Positions 1-10,762 of a DNA stretch of 64,000 nt are shown here, piece after piece. The DNA comes from Fistularia commersonii. Lineage: Eukaryota; Chordata; Actinopteri; Syngnathiformes; Fistulariidae. Position 1 is the stretch's first letter. Each line of letters opens with the position of its first letter. The notes below the pieces were generated by a model. It searched no databases, was not told the DNA's origin, and saw only the letters and a program-made list of their open reading frames with translations. Made by a program: the position numbers and the translations under genes. The DNA is taken from NCBI GenBank assembly GCA_037954325.1, contig JBBMNZ010000015.1, positions 15,543,501-15,607,500 of the forward strand. Reading direction: 5' to 3'.

Positions 1-273
1 CAAAATCTTGATTGCTAGACACTGAATAAAATACTGAAAAAAAAATTATATATAATCAATGAATGAATTTAACTCAGTCCAAAGTAATACTTAATATAAC
101 TCATTAATATAATTGTGTATTTAATGATATGATTAAAATAATTCCAAATCGATAAATTCAAAATGATTTGCACTTTGAAGCGTACTGACAGTGAAACGGT
201 GGTCTATCAAAATACCTCAGACTGGATTCTTTAATTATATGTCCTTTCAGCTGTGATGCTGAGCACAAAAATA

Positions 274-306
274 GACACACACACACACACACACAAACAC
301 ACACAC
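274..306. repeat. (AC)n microsatellite
   Basis: A short (AC)n run interrupted once by AAAC. The bases around it have no recognisable gene or element. Confidence 0.9.
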
Positions 307-714
307 TTTAAAGTGTCAGGGCAAACAGTGCATGGTTCCCCCTCTCCAAACACCGGCCTCTTCAGCCAGCCTTTCATCGCTTGCAGAAAGCAGCAACGGG
401 TCACTGTTTATCTGCATACAAGTCATGGCAGGTTCACAGACAGAGCGGGAATATGTACGGCAGATACGGCGAATAAAAGACTTTAAAAACAAGATAGCGC
501 TTTGGATTGAGGCAGTGATACGATATTCTCCAACGGATAAAAATGAAAGCAAATCTACGGATGGAAACGGATCTTCATGTAAAGATGGAACATGTGCTTA
601 ATTTAATAATTTAAAGATTCGTTTGTTGGAACCGGCCAGGGTTTGTATGGACGGATATTTTATTTATCCTAGCACAACATATATTAGAATAGGCAGAACA
701 CATGGAACGTATAC

Positions 715-743
715 ATACACACACACACACACACACGCACACA
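715..743. repeat. (CA)n microsatellite abutting a MITE
   Basis: An interrupted (CA)n run that ends eight bases before the left terminus of the MITE at 752. The second copy of that MITE is also preceded by (CA)n. Confidence 0.9.
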
Positions 744-751
744 TTTATACT

Positions 752-1017
752 GGACTGTCTCAGAAAATAAGAATATTGTGATATAGTTCTTTATCTTCTG
801 TAATGCAATTAAAAAAACAAAAATTACTTTTTCATGATATTCTAATATTTTGAGATATATTCTTGAGTTTTCTTAAGATGTAAGCCATAATCAGCAATAT
901 TGAAATACTAAAAGGCTTGCAATATTTCAGTTGATTTGTAATAAATCCAGAATGTATGACATTTTGGTTTTTGTGATTGTATACAAAAGATAAAAAACTT
1001 TATCACAATATTCTAAT
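752..1017. mobile_element. Tc1/mariner-like MITE, copy 1, right end truncated
   Basis: The left terminus GGACTGTCTCAGAAAATAAG is followed by GAATATTGTGATA. The right side carries the inverted counterpart TATCACAATATTCTAATT but lacks the outer TCTGAGACAGTCC seen in the copy at 24395-24674. The interior is non-coding and AT-rich and matches copy 2 over most of its length. Long terminal inverted repeats, TA-rich flanks and no transposase fit a mariner-type MITE common in fish; superfamily assignment is from memory of similar fish repeats. Confidence 0.75.
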
Positions 1018-1020
1018 TCT

Positions 1021-1850
1021 ATCTTTTTTTCTAATTTTTTTCTAATAATTGTAATTGTATTTATGACATACATATTTAAATATATACATTTACATTTAAG
1101 TTAATATATTAAGTTTTATAGAAAGATTTACATAATATGAAGGATGTATTTAATTTAGATGAATTAATTATATTCAGTTATTTAAAATGTATCAATTAAT
1201 TTCTCTAAAGCTTTATATATTATGTAGGATGGAATTTAATCAAGGTTTGTGTCTCGCTGATGGAAAGACAAAGCAGGATATGTGTTTTGCCACTCTTGGT
1301 CATGCCATACATACTTTTATTTTTCCACATTATATATCTTTTCTTAGACGTATATCATAATTTATTTATCCTCAAGGTAAAGTTAATTTGTCAGAGATTT
1401 CATGCTTGATTGAAAAAAAAAATATAGATTTAAAGTGCTCCTGAAGGCCATTGGAGAACCGGCGGAACAAAAAAAGAGTGTTTATTCTTGATTTGGAGAT
1501 GGCGGTTTCGTGATGCGAGGTTGTGTTTTGATTGACCCTGTTAGTGGGTTTTTCGGAAAACATTTAAGCGTCTAAAAGGGATCCCCACGCCGGGGCGTTC
1601 GAAAACATACCGGCCTGTTTTGTAGCCGTAGAAGCGTCATGGGTCGTCACCTCAACGCGGCTGTTTCCACATCTGAGGTCACAAACTAGTTCTTCTTTAA
1701 AGATTTGACAGAAACCAAGTCACGCTTTTAAACGACTGCAAACAACCGGCTTGTGCAGTCAAATTAGAAGTGGAAAATGTCAGGTTTTATAAGCAGATGC
1801 ACACCGTTTTAACTTCTTGCTGTTTAAGCAACTCTTCATTGGTCACCTTG
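1021..1850. other. Unassigned AT-rich DNA
   Basis: AT-rich sequence with no long open frame, RNA gene or repeat family that I recognise. 1560-1780 is less AT-rich but shows no exon structure. Confidence 0.5.
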
Positions 1851-2517
1851 TTGAGACGCATTTTGTAATAATGGTGCATTTTGTAATAAATGTCCAAAAT
1901 GTAATAACTTTTTCATTTCATTTGTAATAAAGCTGCATCCTGTAATAAACTGCCCCAACGCATTTTGTAATAAATTTTGCCCCATTATGTAATAAGTTAC
2001 TACATATTGAGAAGATTATTACAAAATGCACTTCCAACTTTTTTATTCTCTAGGAAATGTAATAACATGGTGCATTGTGTAATAACAATTCTAAAGCATA
2101 GTTTATTTGTTTGTTAATTGTATTTTATTTTACTTGAAAGTATTTGTAAAAGCTAGGCCTATAATTAGTATCTCTGTATTAGCCTAGTAGCAGTACTTAG
2201 CAATTACTATCAGTACACTATTCAAAGGTTGCATTAACAGAGAATATTCTATAAATTCCATGTTATTACATTTCTTAGAGAATAAAAAAATTGCAAGTGC
2301 ATTTTGTAATAATCTTCCCAAAATGTAATAACTTATTACATAATGCGGCAAAATTTATTACAAAATACGTTGGGGCAGTTTATCACAAAATGCGGCAGTT
2401 TATTACAAAATGCGGCAGTTTATTACAAAATGCGGCTTTATTACAAAATGAAATGAAAAAGTTATTACAATTTGGACGTTTATTACAAAATGCACTGTTA
2501 TAACAAAATGCGGCTCA
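1851..2517. mobile_element. Foldback element with GCATTTTGTAATAA array arms, copy 1
   Basis: The left arm (about 1851-2090) is a series of GCATTTTGTAATAA-like words spaced about 20-25 bases apart. The right arm (about 2262-2517) is its inverted counterpart, with TTTATTACAAAATGCGGCAG words. The arms flank a loop of about 170-200 bases without the motif. Outer ends are TTGAGACGC and GCGGCTCA, inverted relatives of each other. The element has no coding capacity. The right arm has one more copy of the CAGTTTATTACAAAATGCGG unit than copy 2. It is probably a non-autonomous DNA transposon with subterminal arrays; superfamily unknown. Confidence 0.8.
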
Positions 2518-3594
2518 CCACAACTTCCTCCAAAAGTATGTCATTTTCAGCTCCTCGAAACATCCTTTCACACCCAAAGTAAAGATTTGCCAAACAATAT
2601 TTTTTTTTTTTATATTTGTTGTCGTCTTCATGATGGCCTCCAGGTGTTTCTATTTCCAGGAGCCTGACTTGTGTTGGCCAAGCATGGCCGCTGGCTTTTT
2701 AGCGCCGCAGTCTTTTCCTCGTTCAGGTCACCAAGCTTTGTATCGTGGGGGTTGAATTTATTCATGCACTCGGGGATGATAAAGCGAGCACAGATTGCAT
2801 ATCATTACAAACGTACGGTACTTTATCTTCCTCTTCGCAGAATATTTCTCTCTGACTTCACCAAAAAAAAAAAAAAAAAAAAAGCCACGATGCATTGGGA
2901 AAGCAACATTTAGCAGAGAAATACATCTTAAAATCTTTGCAAATGATGGAGAGCATCCCGCCGCTCTTTAATTCCTATTTTAGCTGCTCTGGACTGGATT
3001 GTGATCCGCCTCCTCGACGCCAAACACGCAACTAGAAAACATCTACACCCGGTTTCGAAGACCCTTAAAACGGCTGCATTAAAACGGGCTCCTCCGTGCT
3101 CGTGATCCCGTTTCGGGGCGTTCGGTTGGCGACCAGACCACCCGCCGAGTCCCGGCCGTGAGATTTCAGTCGTTTTGATGTTCAGTTTACTTCCCCCGCG
3201 ACTTTGCTGGCAGGAGGTCTGCTCGTTGCTCGTGTCCTTTTTCCACCCAAGTGAAATAAAAACCGCCAAACTGTCAAGTTGAGGACTTTTCTGGATGCCT
3301 GAGGTTTAATCACAAAAGACAGTTTGGGGAAAAAGAGCGAAGACACGCTAATATTTGCATGTAAATTCATGAATTAAGTAGGTGTTACGATTCCCCTTCA
3401 GACGAGATCCACCAAACTACCTCCACTATCAAGTGGTTTGCTCATTTCCTGTCAAATCACAGGAAAGACTTCTGGTTATCAGCTCAGCTCGCTTTGACAA
3501 TTAATCATCGAGCATGAAAATGTGAAAATATCACAAGCAGCCAGCAGATCATCTTGGATCAAAATATGTATCTCCAGGGCAAGATGGTCCCCGG
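2518..3594. other. Unassigned intergenic or intronic DNA
   Basis: Unique-looking sequence containing T11 (near 2600) and A21 (2863-2883) homopolymers. Short open frames on the minus strand around 2930-3370 show no recognisable domain or splice structure. Confidence 0.5.
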
Positions 3595-3760
3595 TTGGAG
3601 TCCAAAAACATGCATGAGGTTCACTGATCCTTCATCTATGAGAGGGTGAATATGATGTACAATGAGAGGGTGAATGGTTGCAGGTCTCTATACGTGGATC
3701 TGAAATCGACCGGCGACCCCTTTAAGGTGAACCCTGCCTTTCGGCCAACGGCACTGGTTG
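3595..3760 (+). repeat. 3' part of a tRNA-related fish SINE-like repeat
   Basis: The words GGTTGGAGTCCAAAAACATG, GAGGGTGAATGGTTG, CTCTATACGTGG, ATCGACCGGCGACCCC and CCTGCCTTTCGGCC occur in the order seen in a very common fish repeat that begins with a tRNA-like head. Only the tail survives here. Relatives lie at 14641-14780, 20130-20395, 24945-25215, 33045-33200 (plus) and 15780-15865, 28995-29085 (minus). Confidence 0.6.
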
Positions 3761-3779
3761 ATAAATGGAGTAGATACAT

Positions 3780-3851
3780 ATATATTTTATTATACTTTAT
3801 CAATCCCTTGCGGGAAATTTGTTCTTCCTGCATTAAACCCATCATGGATGA
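3780..3851 (+). repeat. LINE/SINE tail of the ACTTTATYAATCCC type
   Basis: ACTTTATCAATCCCTTGCGG followed by GAAATTTG, CCTGCATTAAACCC and ATCATGGATGAGCC. The same word order recurs at 8262-8345, 36034-36135, and split around the hAT element at 36690-36739 and 37640-37770. It is a dispersed retroelement end, not a gene. Confidence 0.6.
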
Positions 3852-4235
3852 GCCAAGCAGGTTGGAACGGGTGGAGAAAAGTGTCAGCGGTGCTGGAAAT
3901 GAAAGAATGAAAGGAAAGGTGTTTGCTCAAGAAGGTGACAATGACGAAAAGAGGGGTCACTGATGAAGATGTTGAGGTTCTCTTTGTTAAATGTTTTGGA
4001 GAGAAGGTCAGAGAAGCCAGACTGAGATGGTTGGGTCGTGTAAAGAGGAGGGATAGTCAATATATTGGAAGACGGATGCTGGAAGTGGAGCTGCAGGCAG
4101 GAGGTCCAGAGGAAGACCAGAGAGAAGATTTATGGACGTCTTGGGAGGATATGAAGATAGTTGGTGTGAGAGAGGAGGATAAAGAGAATAGATGAAGGTT
4201 GATTCAAAGCCCAAAGGAAAAGAAGGAGGAGGAAG
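3852..4235 (+). mobile_element. RTE-like LINE, 3' fragment with internal deletion
   Basis: Homologous to 20877-21374 of the longer LINE copy: AAGCAGGTTGGAACGGGTGG, GAGAAGGTCAGAGAAGCC, ACTGAGATGGTTGGGTC and AGAGGGATAGTCAATATATTGG are shared words. The frame encodes the EKVREARLRWLGRV segment that follows the reverse transcriptase domain in this family. A block of more than 100 bases is missing relative to the longer copy, and the frame is broken. It abuts the retro-tail at 3780-3851, so the block is a chimera of three retro-sequences. Confidence 0.75.
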
Positions 4236-4286
4236 ATGAACCCTGAGCATATTGAAAGAATGAAAATCTTCAGGAAAAATCTTATT

Positions 4287-4528
4287 TACCGTAATTTCCG
4301 GACGATAAGCCGCAACTTTTTTCACGTAAACAACGATGCGGCTAATATATGGACTTTTTTTTGGGGGGGGGGGGCTAACGAGCTTCACGCTGCTAAAACA
4401 TTTATCCTCGTCACATCGGACCAGTGAAATGACCGGGAAATTCTGAGTCCGTTCAACTCCGACACCGAAAAAGACGACTGACGGTTTTAGTGCGCGGGGA
4501 GGAAGACCGAGATAGCGAAATTACGGTA
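4287..4528. mobile_element. Non-autonomous DNA element with TACCGTAATTTC termini
   Basis: The left end TACCGTAATTTCCGGA and right end GCGAAATTACGGTA are inverted repeats. The interior words AACAACGATGCGGCTAATAT, CATTTATCCTCGTCACATCG and GAAATTCTGAGTCCG recur at 45500-45720 and 48905-49190. A short plus-strand frame gives SPFNSDTEKDD-like acidic residues, probably a transposase C-terminal vestige. A G12 run sits near 4364. Small size and TIRs make this a MITE; family name unknown. Confidence 0.75.
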
Positions 4529-6439
4529 CTTAGCTTTAGTTTTACTCCATTTTTTTTGTTTGTTTCTTTTCTCAAACAGAGGTCTGAGTGTCCCTGCAAC
4601 ACTATGCATGCAACTGTTAAAGTCAGTTTTGGGAAATGTATATAAGTATTCTTATGTCAAATAATAAAAAAAAAAAAAAAAAAAGAGTTAACTTTCAATT
4701 TGAACTGTGAAAGCTGTTAAAGACACAGGGAACGGCTGCAAAGATCCCCTCCGGCAGGGACTGGTAGCCGTCTTCAGCTGGATTACCTCTCTTTCCATGC
4801 TGCATTTACAAGGCTCAACAAAACATGTTCAGGAGTCACGGGGAAGGAGGAGTGTCTCAAAAAGCTGCTTTGAAAAGAAACCGCTGAGATTCAAAACCAG
4901 CTTTCATAACGCGGTTATTATTGACTTTTTCTTTTTTTTTTTTGCAGCACTAATGTTTCTACTTTCTGCCGATTCATCCCGTTCAATTAAATGTTTTTTT
5001 TTTTTTTTTTTTTATTAATATCACACCAAAACAATAATCAATATGAACGTTTGGGATGCAAAATTAGCTGGAAATGAGGTTAGCCGGGGTCAGACAGGAC
5101 GGCGGATAATGGACCGGGCGGCGCCGCGCCATTAAAGCTGCTGAAGCACCACTCTTGCGTCCGTCAGCGGCAGCGGCCACGTATCATTATATCCGCCAAA
5201 CTCGATATTCCCCGCGCCGGCAGGGATGCACGCATCAAATCGCACATACAAGGTGATTATTACGGATGCCAAACGCGGGGACGGCCATCGGAAAATCTAC
5301 ACCGATGCGAAAAATCCTATCTACATGTTGTAGATGTTTCTGTTCCGACGTAAGGGACCCGCTTTGATTCATGCACGAGAGCAGATTTCCCTCCGTCATT
5401 ATCCCAGACACCGGCCTCGGTATCAAGTGAAGATTTTGTCGGCTGAATTAGACACCAGCTCGGCAGCCGCCTTGCGCCTCCTCCTCCTCTCAAACAGCCT
5501 TGAAATAAAGTAGGTCGAGGCCTTGGGTAGTCCCTCAAGTTACTTATCTCAGCAGTATGGATCGGCACCGGCAACTCAAATTTTAATAGTGTTTGTCTCT
5601 TTGGAAGCTGCCGCGCACGAGAAAAGTTACGGGTTCTTTGTCATCCTGACATAAGCGCTACTACCACCGGACTGAATATGGATATTTCCTCATGTTTGGA
5701 AATACAAGGGCGCTTCACCGTCGCGACGTCTATGACGTGCGACCGTCGGTTTTCTGTTTGTCGATGATCTTCGGGAAGGCGCTGCCGTTCGCGCCTGCAC
5801 AGCGGAGCGAGATCTATGCCCTCTTTCACATTGCAATTTCATTCACTTCTTTGTTTTTAATATGCAAGTCGCTATTCATCGAACAGAGCACGGCCCTCGA
5901 GTCTAAAAAAAAAAAAAAAAACACATGAATAAAGAAATTAAACCGAGGCCTTTGACCGTCTGCAAAGAGAATCCCGGCGCGTTCAAGGTTTACTTTCCGA
6001 CGACAAAGATGTCGTTAAAACGAATGTCCTGTTCTTGAGCAAAAAACTTTTCCCGATGCTCCGGTTAGCGGCCTTGCCGGGCGAATGCTATCTAGCGTAA
6101 AGTGCTATACGGAGTTGAGACTCGATTTAAATGAATTTAAAACGGCACGTGCTTAAACAAAAAAAAAAAAAAACAGGGCGCCAAACAGCTGCACACAGAA
6201 TTCTGAAGAATAGAGCAGACATTCTTGTTCAAGTTTATGGTAACTTGAATAGATCCCTATAGGAACCCAAGGTGGCGGCGCTTGCCTGCAGTTGTTACTT
6301 TCTTTTCAACAACATCGAGGCCAAAAACTCACAGGTCTCAAGAAGGACATTGATAATTCAAACTTTTGGAAAAAACCAATAAACAATTGATAGAGAAGTT
6401 GCAAACTACGCCGTTTCTTAACGTTCTGAATCGTGGTAG
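4529..6439. other. Unassigned DNA with many A/T homopolymers
   Basis: Contains A18 near 4667, T19 near 4995, A16 near 5907 and A14 near 6160. The stretch 5090-5240 is CpG-rich but has no convincing exon. Open frames here are short and pass through homopolymers. Confidence 0.5.
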
Positions 6440-7090
6440 CTGTGCGGTCCGCACGTTTTTCCTCTCACAAGCATCTGGGGGGTTTATAAAGTGGGTTTGA
6501 AAAAAAAAAAATAGCAAGGAAAAAATGAAAAAGTAACTTTGCAATGTTTTTTTTGCCTCAAAATTTAGAAAAAAAACAGATTTTTTTGATGAAAAAAGAT
6601 TTCTTTTTTCACAGTTCTTTTCATATTTCTATAAAAAACACAAAAACAATGGCAAAAAAACAGGCCAAATTAAAAAGATTGATTTAATAACCAGAATAGC
6701 CACCATTAACCTGCAAACATTACACCTCCTCTTATACATGCTAATAATCAATTTTCCAATGAATTCCAGGGGCAAATTTTCCTACAGTGGCAAGATTTTC
6801 TCTTTAAATTCAATGTTTGCAGGATGTAATTTCATCAATTTTTTGAATATTCATATATAGTATTAATTCGTCATCCATTTTTAAAGGAACAGTTCATTAC
6901 ATGTAAAGATTTTTATAATTTACCTGTCTACCTCCTTTACACTAAAATGGAAGGAAAGGAAGGAAAAATTTGGACTTAGTGTTATTTCTAGGTAATGAGT
7001 TTACTGGTCCGGCCCCCTTTGACATCGCATGAGGCCGTATGTGGCCCCAAAATGATCAAAATGAGTTTGATTGCCCTGATATATACAATG
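6440..7090. mobile_element. Non-autonomous element, single-copy form (relative of 22285-23455)
   Basis: Starts near GTGCGGTCCGCACG and continues with GCATCTGGGGGGTTTATAAA, an A-run, GATTGATTTAATAACC, ATAGCCACCATTAACCTGC, CCTCTTATACATGCTAATAA and GTCCGGCCCCCTTTGACATC. Every one of these words has a counterpart in the same order at 22285-23455, where the middle is present in three copies. The end GGCCGTATGTGGCCCC...GAGTTTGA resembles a fish hAT-type terminus. No open frame is preserved. Confidence 0.65.
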
Positions 7091-7159
7091 TTTACGCTTC
7101 AACACCTAAATCCAGAGAATACTTTATTATTCCCTTCCATGCAAATGCAATACATTTAT

Positions 7160-7395
7160 TCATCGGCTGTACGTGTCGAGGCTCTCAGTCATCCAAGTCA
7201 TGGTGAATTCTTGTCGAATTGCCGTCTGCCGATCGATTATCAATTTACATAACAAGCCAACGCAGCCCCGGAAGTTATATTGTGAAGCTCCCGACAGGTT
7301 TGCTAGAAGCCTCCGGGACGACGCCTGAAACGTCTTAAAGTCCAGTTGCAACGACAAGATGATTGACAAGAATTGGCGTGAGTGGTTTTGACGGG
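7160..7395. repeat. Decayed dispersed repeat with AAACGTCTTAAAGTCCAGTTG
   Basis: Contains GGCTCTCAGTCATCCAAGTC, GAAGCCTCCGGGACGA and GAAACGTCTTAAAGTCCAG. Related words occur in the inverted repeat at 36236-36530. This motif is frequent in fish genomes; I cannot name the family. Confidence 0.4.
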
Positions 7396-7421
7396 GGGTT
7401 ATCAAGCTATTAATAATAAAA

Positions 7422-8245
7422 CAGTAATTTCCGGATGATAAACCGAGACTTCTTTCACTAAAACAACGATGAATGCTGATATATGGATTTTTTCATTTTT
7501 TTCTTTTTTTTTATCCTCGATCCCAATATAGGGATCGGCTAACCCAACTGTTGGCAACCCGCGGCTATTTCATCCTTCCACTGCGGCTCAGTGGCTTGGG
7601 AAAATAAATTGCAAGTATTTAACTGAAGTGTATTTTATTTGTGTTAGTTCCTTTTTTAATGCTAGTTCAAAATTGGAAGATTATGGTGTTCATGAAATAT
7701 TAAAAATAAAATGTTATTATTTTTCTACGCTCAAAATATACGTCACACTCGCGGAAGCCGGTATATAAGCCAGCCCCGATTTGCAGATACTGTGCGCAGA
7801 AGTTCAGGAGCAGAAGTCTGATTAACCAGGTCAAAAAAAATATTTATGAAGATATTTTGTAAATATTTATTTTTTATTGTTTACTGACACACCGATTTTT
7901 TTTCCTCGATGTATTTTTAAAATTCAGGTCCAGGCTCTGCTACACGCTCTGAAAGCCCAAAGCTCAAAATGTGTTCATTACATAAATAAAATATAATTTT
8001 CTCTGTAGTACTTTGTGGATTTCAGAAGCAACACTCTACACACTTGTTTATGCAAAGTGTAAAGGTAACAAAAAGCAATATATACAGTGGTACCTTTATT
8101 TTAGACGTCAAAAAGTAATTGCGGCTCCCAGTGTTTTCTTTTTCCGTTGGGTCCAAATGGCTCTTTGGGTGTTAAAGGTTGCCGACCCCTGGGCTCGCCG
8201 GTGCAGCTTATATTGTAATGCGCTTAATAGTCCGGAAATTACAGT
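7422..8245. mobile_element. Host DNA element (GTAATTTCCGGA TIR) split by a nested hAT
   Basis: The termini GTAATTTCCGGA (left) and TCCGGAAATTAC (right) are perfect 12-bp inverted repeats. The outer segments match the 4287-4528 family: CCGAGACTTCTTTCAC on the left, GCCGGTGCAGCTTATATTG on the right. About 660 bases of unrelated sequence fill the centre and are listed as a nested element. Confidence 0.7.
7529..8192. mobile_element. Nested hAT-like MITE
   Basis: The right end GGTTGCCGACCCCTG is the reverse complement of the hAT-type terminus CAGGGGTCGGCAACC. The left end carries the same terminus broken by a small insertion: GGGATCGGC, then TTGGCAACCCGCGGCT. The interior is AT-rich and non-coding. 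I found no clean 8-bp target-site duplication. It interrupts the element at 7422-8245 and is therefore the younger insertion. Confidence 0.65.
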
Positions 8246-8261
8246 AATCATAATTTATTAT

Positions 8262-8345
8262 TATTAATCCCAATCATGGATGACCCATGAGCAATAGGCT
8301 GCCGTCCATTAACGTCTTCCATCTTGCCCAGGAGTTTTTAAATGG
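8262..8345 (+). repeat. Retro-tail fragment
   Basis: AATCCCAATCATGGATGACC, GAGCAATAGGCTGCCGTCC and CATTAACGTCTTCCA match the sequence that follows the ACTTTATTAATCCC tails at 36034 and 37640. Confidence 0.5.
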
Positions 8346-10654
8346 ATGACGCAGTCAACACGCTCCGCACACGACCCCCTTACCTTGAGTTTGCGTTAAA
8401 AAGTTAAAACTTTCCTAGTTAGCGTCGCCTAACTCCTCTCCCCCCGTCTCATCCCAACCCTCCTTCAACCTTGTATTACCGCATTCCATTGTCTGTTTGT
8501 TTTTGTGGATTTTTGCGCTCCCAAAAAAAAAAAAAAAAAACACATTTTCAGACTCTTCTGTATCTTTTTCCAAAGCTGTTTCTCGACACAAACAAAAGAT
8601 GCCGCGGCCTTGAGTGCATTGAAAAGAATGTGATAAACAGAACAATCTTTCCCCAGAAAACAGGACGGGGGTTCCGGAAACATGAAGCCGGTCTGTGTAC
8701 GGGGATTATCTATAATTGAAAAAAAAAAAAAAAAAAAAACAATTGTACAGGTTGAATTGTATGTGATAACTCCATTGATAATTTTTTTTTTTTTTTTTTT
8801 CTTTCCGTCACAGGACGGAATGTGTTGGAGTGTATTTCTCATCTGACTCTCCACCACTTTGATCCTACTTCAGCATCATAATTCCTCCCCCATCCTCGCG
8901 GCGCTGGAACCGTTTTCAATTAACCACTCCGGGGCACCCGGGGTTCATCAACACTTCACCCGAGGACACCCACTGTTATTGGATGTACAGTAAATCACTG
9001 ACAGACTGGGAGGAGATCTGCAGCCAACCCTCTGATGCCAACACACACACACACATAAACGGTCCACCCAAACCATGAATCCTTCCCCCTCGAAACAAAA
9101 AAAAAAAAAACATCTATTTTTAGCCATTTCCTCTTCAGTGAAAGCAAAAATGCTAATCTCCATCCAGCATCTCTTTGAACCATAAGAATATACTTGAGGT
9201 GGATTATTTATGGCCACATAGCAGCCGTCTTAAATCCTGTTAAAACTGCTAAGAGCTTTGACGTGGGACTTGAAGAGTGAGAGAAAAAAAAAAAAAAAAA
9301 AAAAAAAGGACAAAACGGTGTCCTGCAGCGTGTCAGACCGGTGAACACATGACAGTTTACCAAGGATAATAATCAGGTATGTGCGTTTTTCCAAAGCCCG
9401 ATCTTGTCATTTCCCTGTTCTCCGTGCTTCCGCTAATGACAAGAAAGAGGAAGGAGGGGGCCGGGGGTGTCGTCACGACTTGTTAATGATATGTTTGGCC
9501 ATCGCTGTGGTGACACAGCATTCAGCGCCGCCAATTGATATGGTAATGCGTTATATGTTTATGCTCACATACATATTTTCATTTCAAAGGGGTAACAACA
9601 AATGCCTGAGACGAGCACAACGTTTGGGGGGAAAAAAAAAATGGGTCACCGCTGCTGGATGTTGATAGTTCTACTTTGCCCCCCAGTGGCTCAGAGACTA
9701 AGTGCAGATGAGGAGCGTTGCATTATCATCACCTTCAGGCTGTTGATTTTCTCCCACAGAGTCCGGAGGGGGGGGGAGATATAGACAGGCTACATGTCGG
9801 CTCTTTTAAATACAAGAGTGCGATTTCGCACACGTATGTACGGGATGCGCTGACAACACGCCGTGCACGGTTACTGGCTCTTGCAGGATTTGTTTTCCAG
9901 CCACACACACGACTATTCTTATAATAAGTGTCTAACGTGCGCATAAACTGACACCAGAATCACACGAGTCCTTCATCTGAAGCCAAAATATATTGGGTTT
10001 GAGTGATCGAGATGTGCAAATAACCGTCATATGTGAATCGCTTCACCTTAAAACTCAATGGCATCTTTGTAGGGAGAAGAAGAATTGATTTTTTTTTTTA
10101 TTGTTATTTTTCCCGTGCAAATAAAATGGCCTGATATCGGATTGTGTTCATGCAAAGCGCCTGCATTAGCATGACTTCCCCGGCTAATTATAGCCCGAGG
10201 AATGAAGGAGCAGCACACTGGGACTGGATGCAGGAAAAATACAAAATGAGGGGGAAAAAAAAAAAAAGGAATAAATAAAATCCAGCTGACAGGACAGTTT
10301 ATAAATCACGGTGGATAAACTGGAAAAACTCCTGATCTGACCGAGATAACCAACCTTTTGAAATAATCACACGTTGCTACGTAAGATTTCGATTTAAGCG
10401 GCGCTTAAAAAGCTCTCCACGCTGCCGCCGCACTGAAAAGGACGATACGTCAACAACGCAAACGATTCCGGCTTTTTTTTTGATGAATCATATACATTTA
10501 AGACGGGAGGCAACAAAGAAATGTCACGGTTTAGCCAGAACTGAGAAATGAAAGGTTTGCGGAGAGGATTTAGTCAGGCTTTGGCCATTTTATGTGCCGA
10601 GTAGAGTCAGAAACCAGGATTGAACTCAGGTACTGGAGAAAGAATACAATAGAA
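8346..10654. other. Unassigned DNA with dense A/T homopolymers
   Basis: Holds A18 (8523), A20 (8720), T20 (8781), A23 (near 9284) and a short (CA)n near 9043. No exon, RNA gene or named repeat was recognised. Open frames contain runs of F or K from homopolymers and are not genes. Confidence 0.5.
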
Positions 10655-10762
10655 AGTACTTTATTGATTCCAGAAGTGGAAAAATACAGTAAAAAGGTAA
10701 ATGAGACGTTCGTTCCCTTCAAGTGCATCCTGATGCTTTTAGCAACAATTCATGCCGGCGTA

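Noticed and set aside
1851..2517. CRISPR array (regular GCATTTTGTAATAA words)
   Set aside because: Words occur in both orientations, spacing is irregular, there are no unique spacers or cas genes, and the DNA is eukaryotic.
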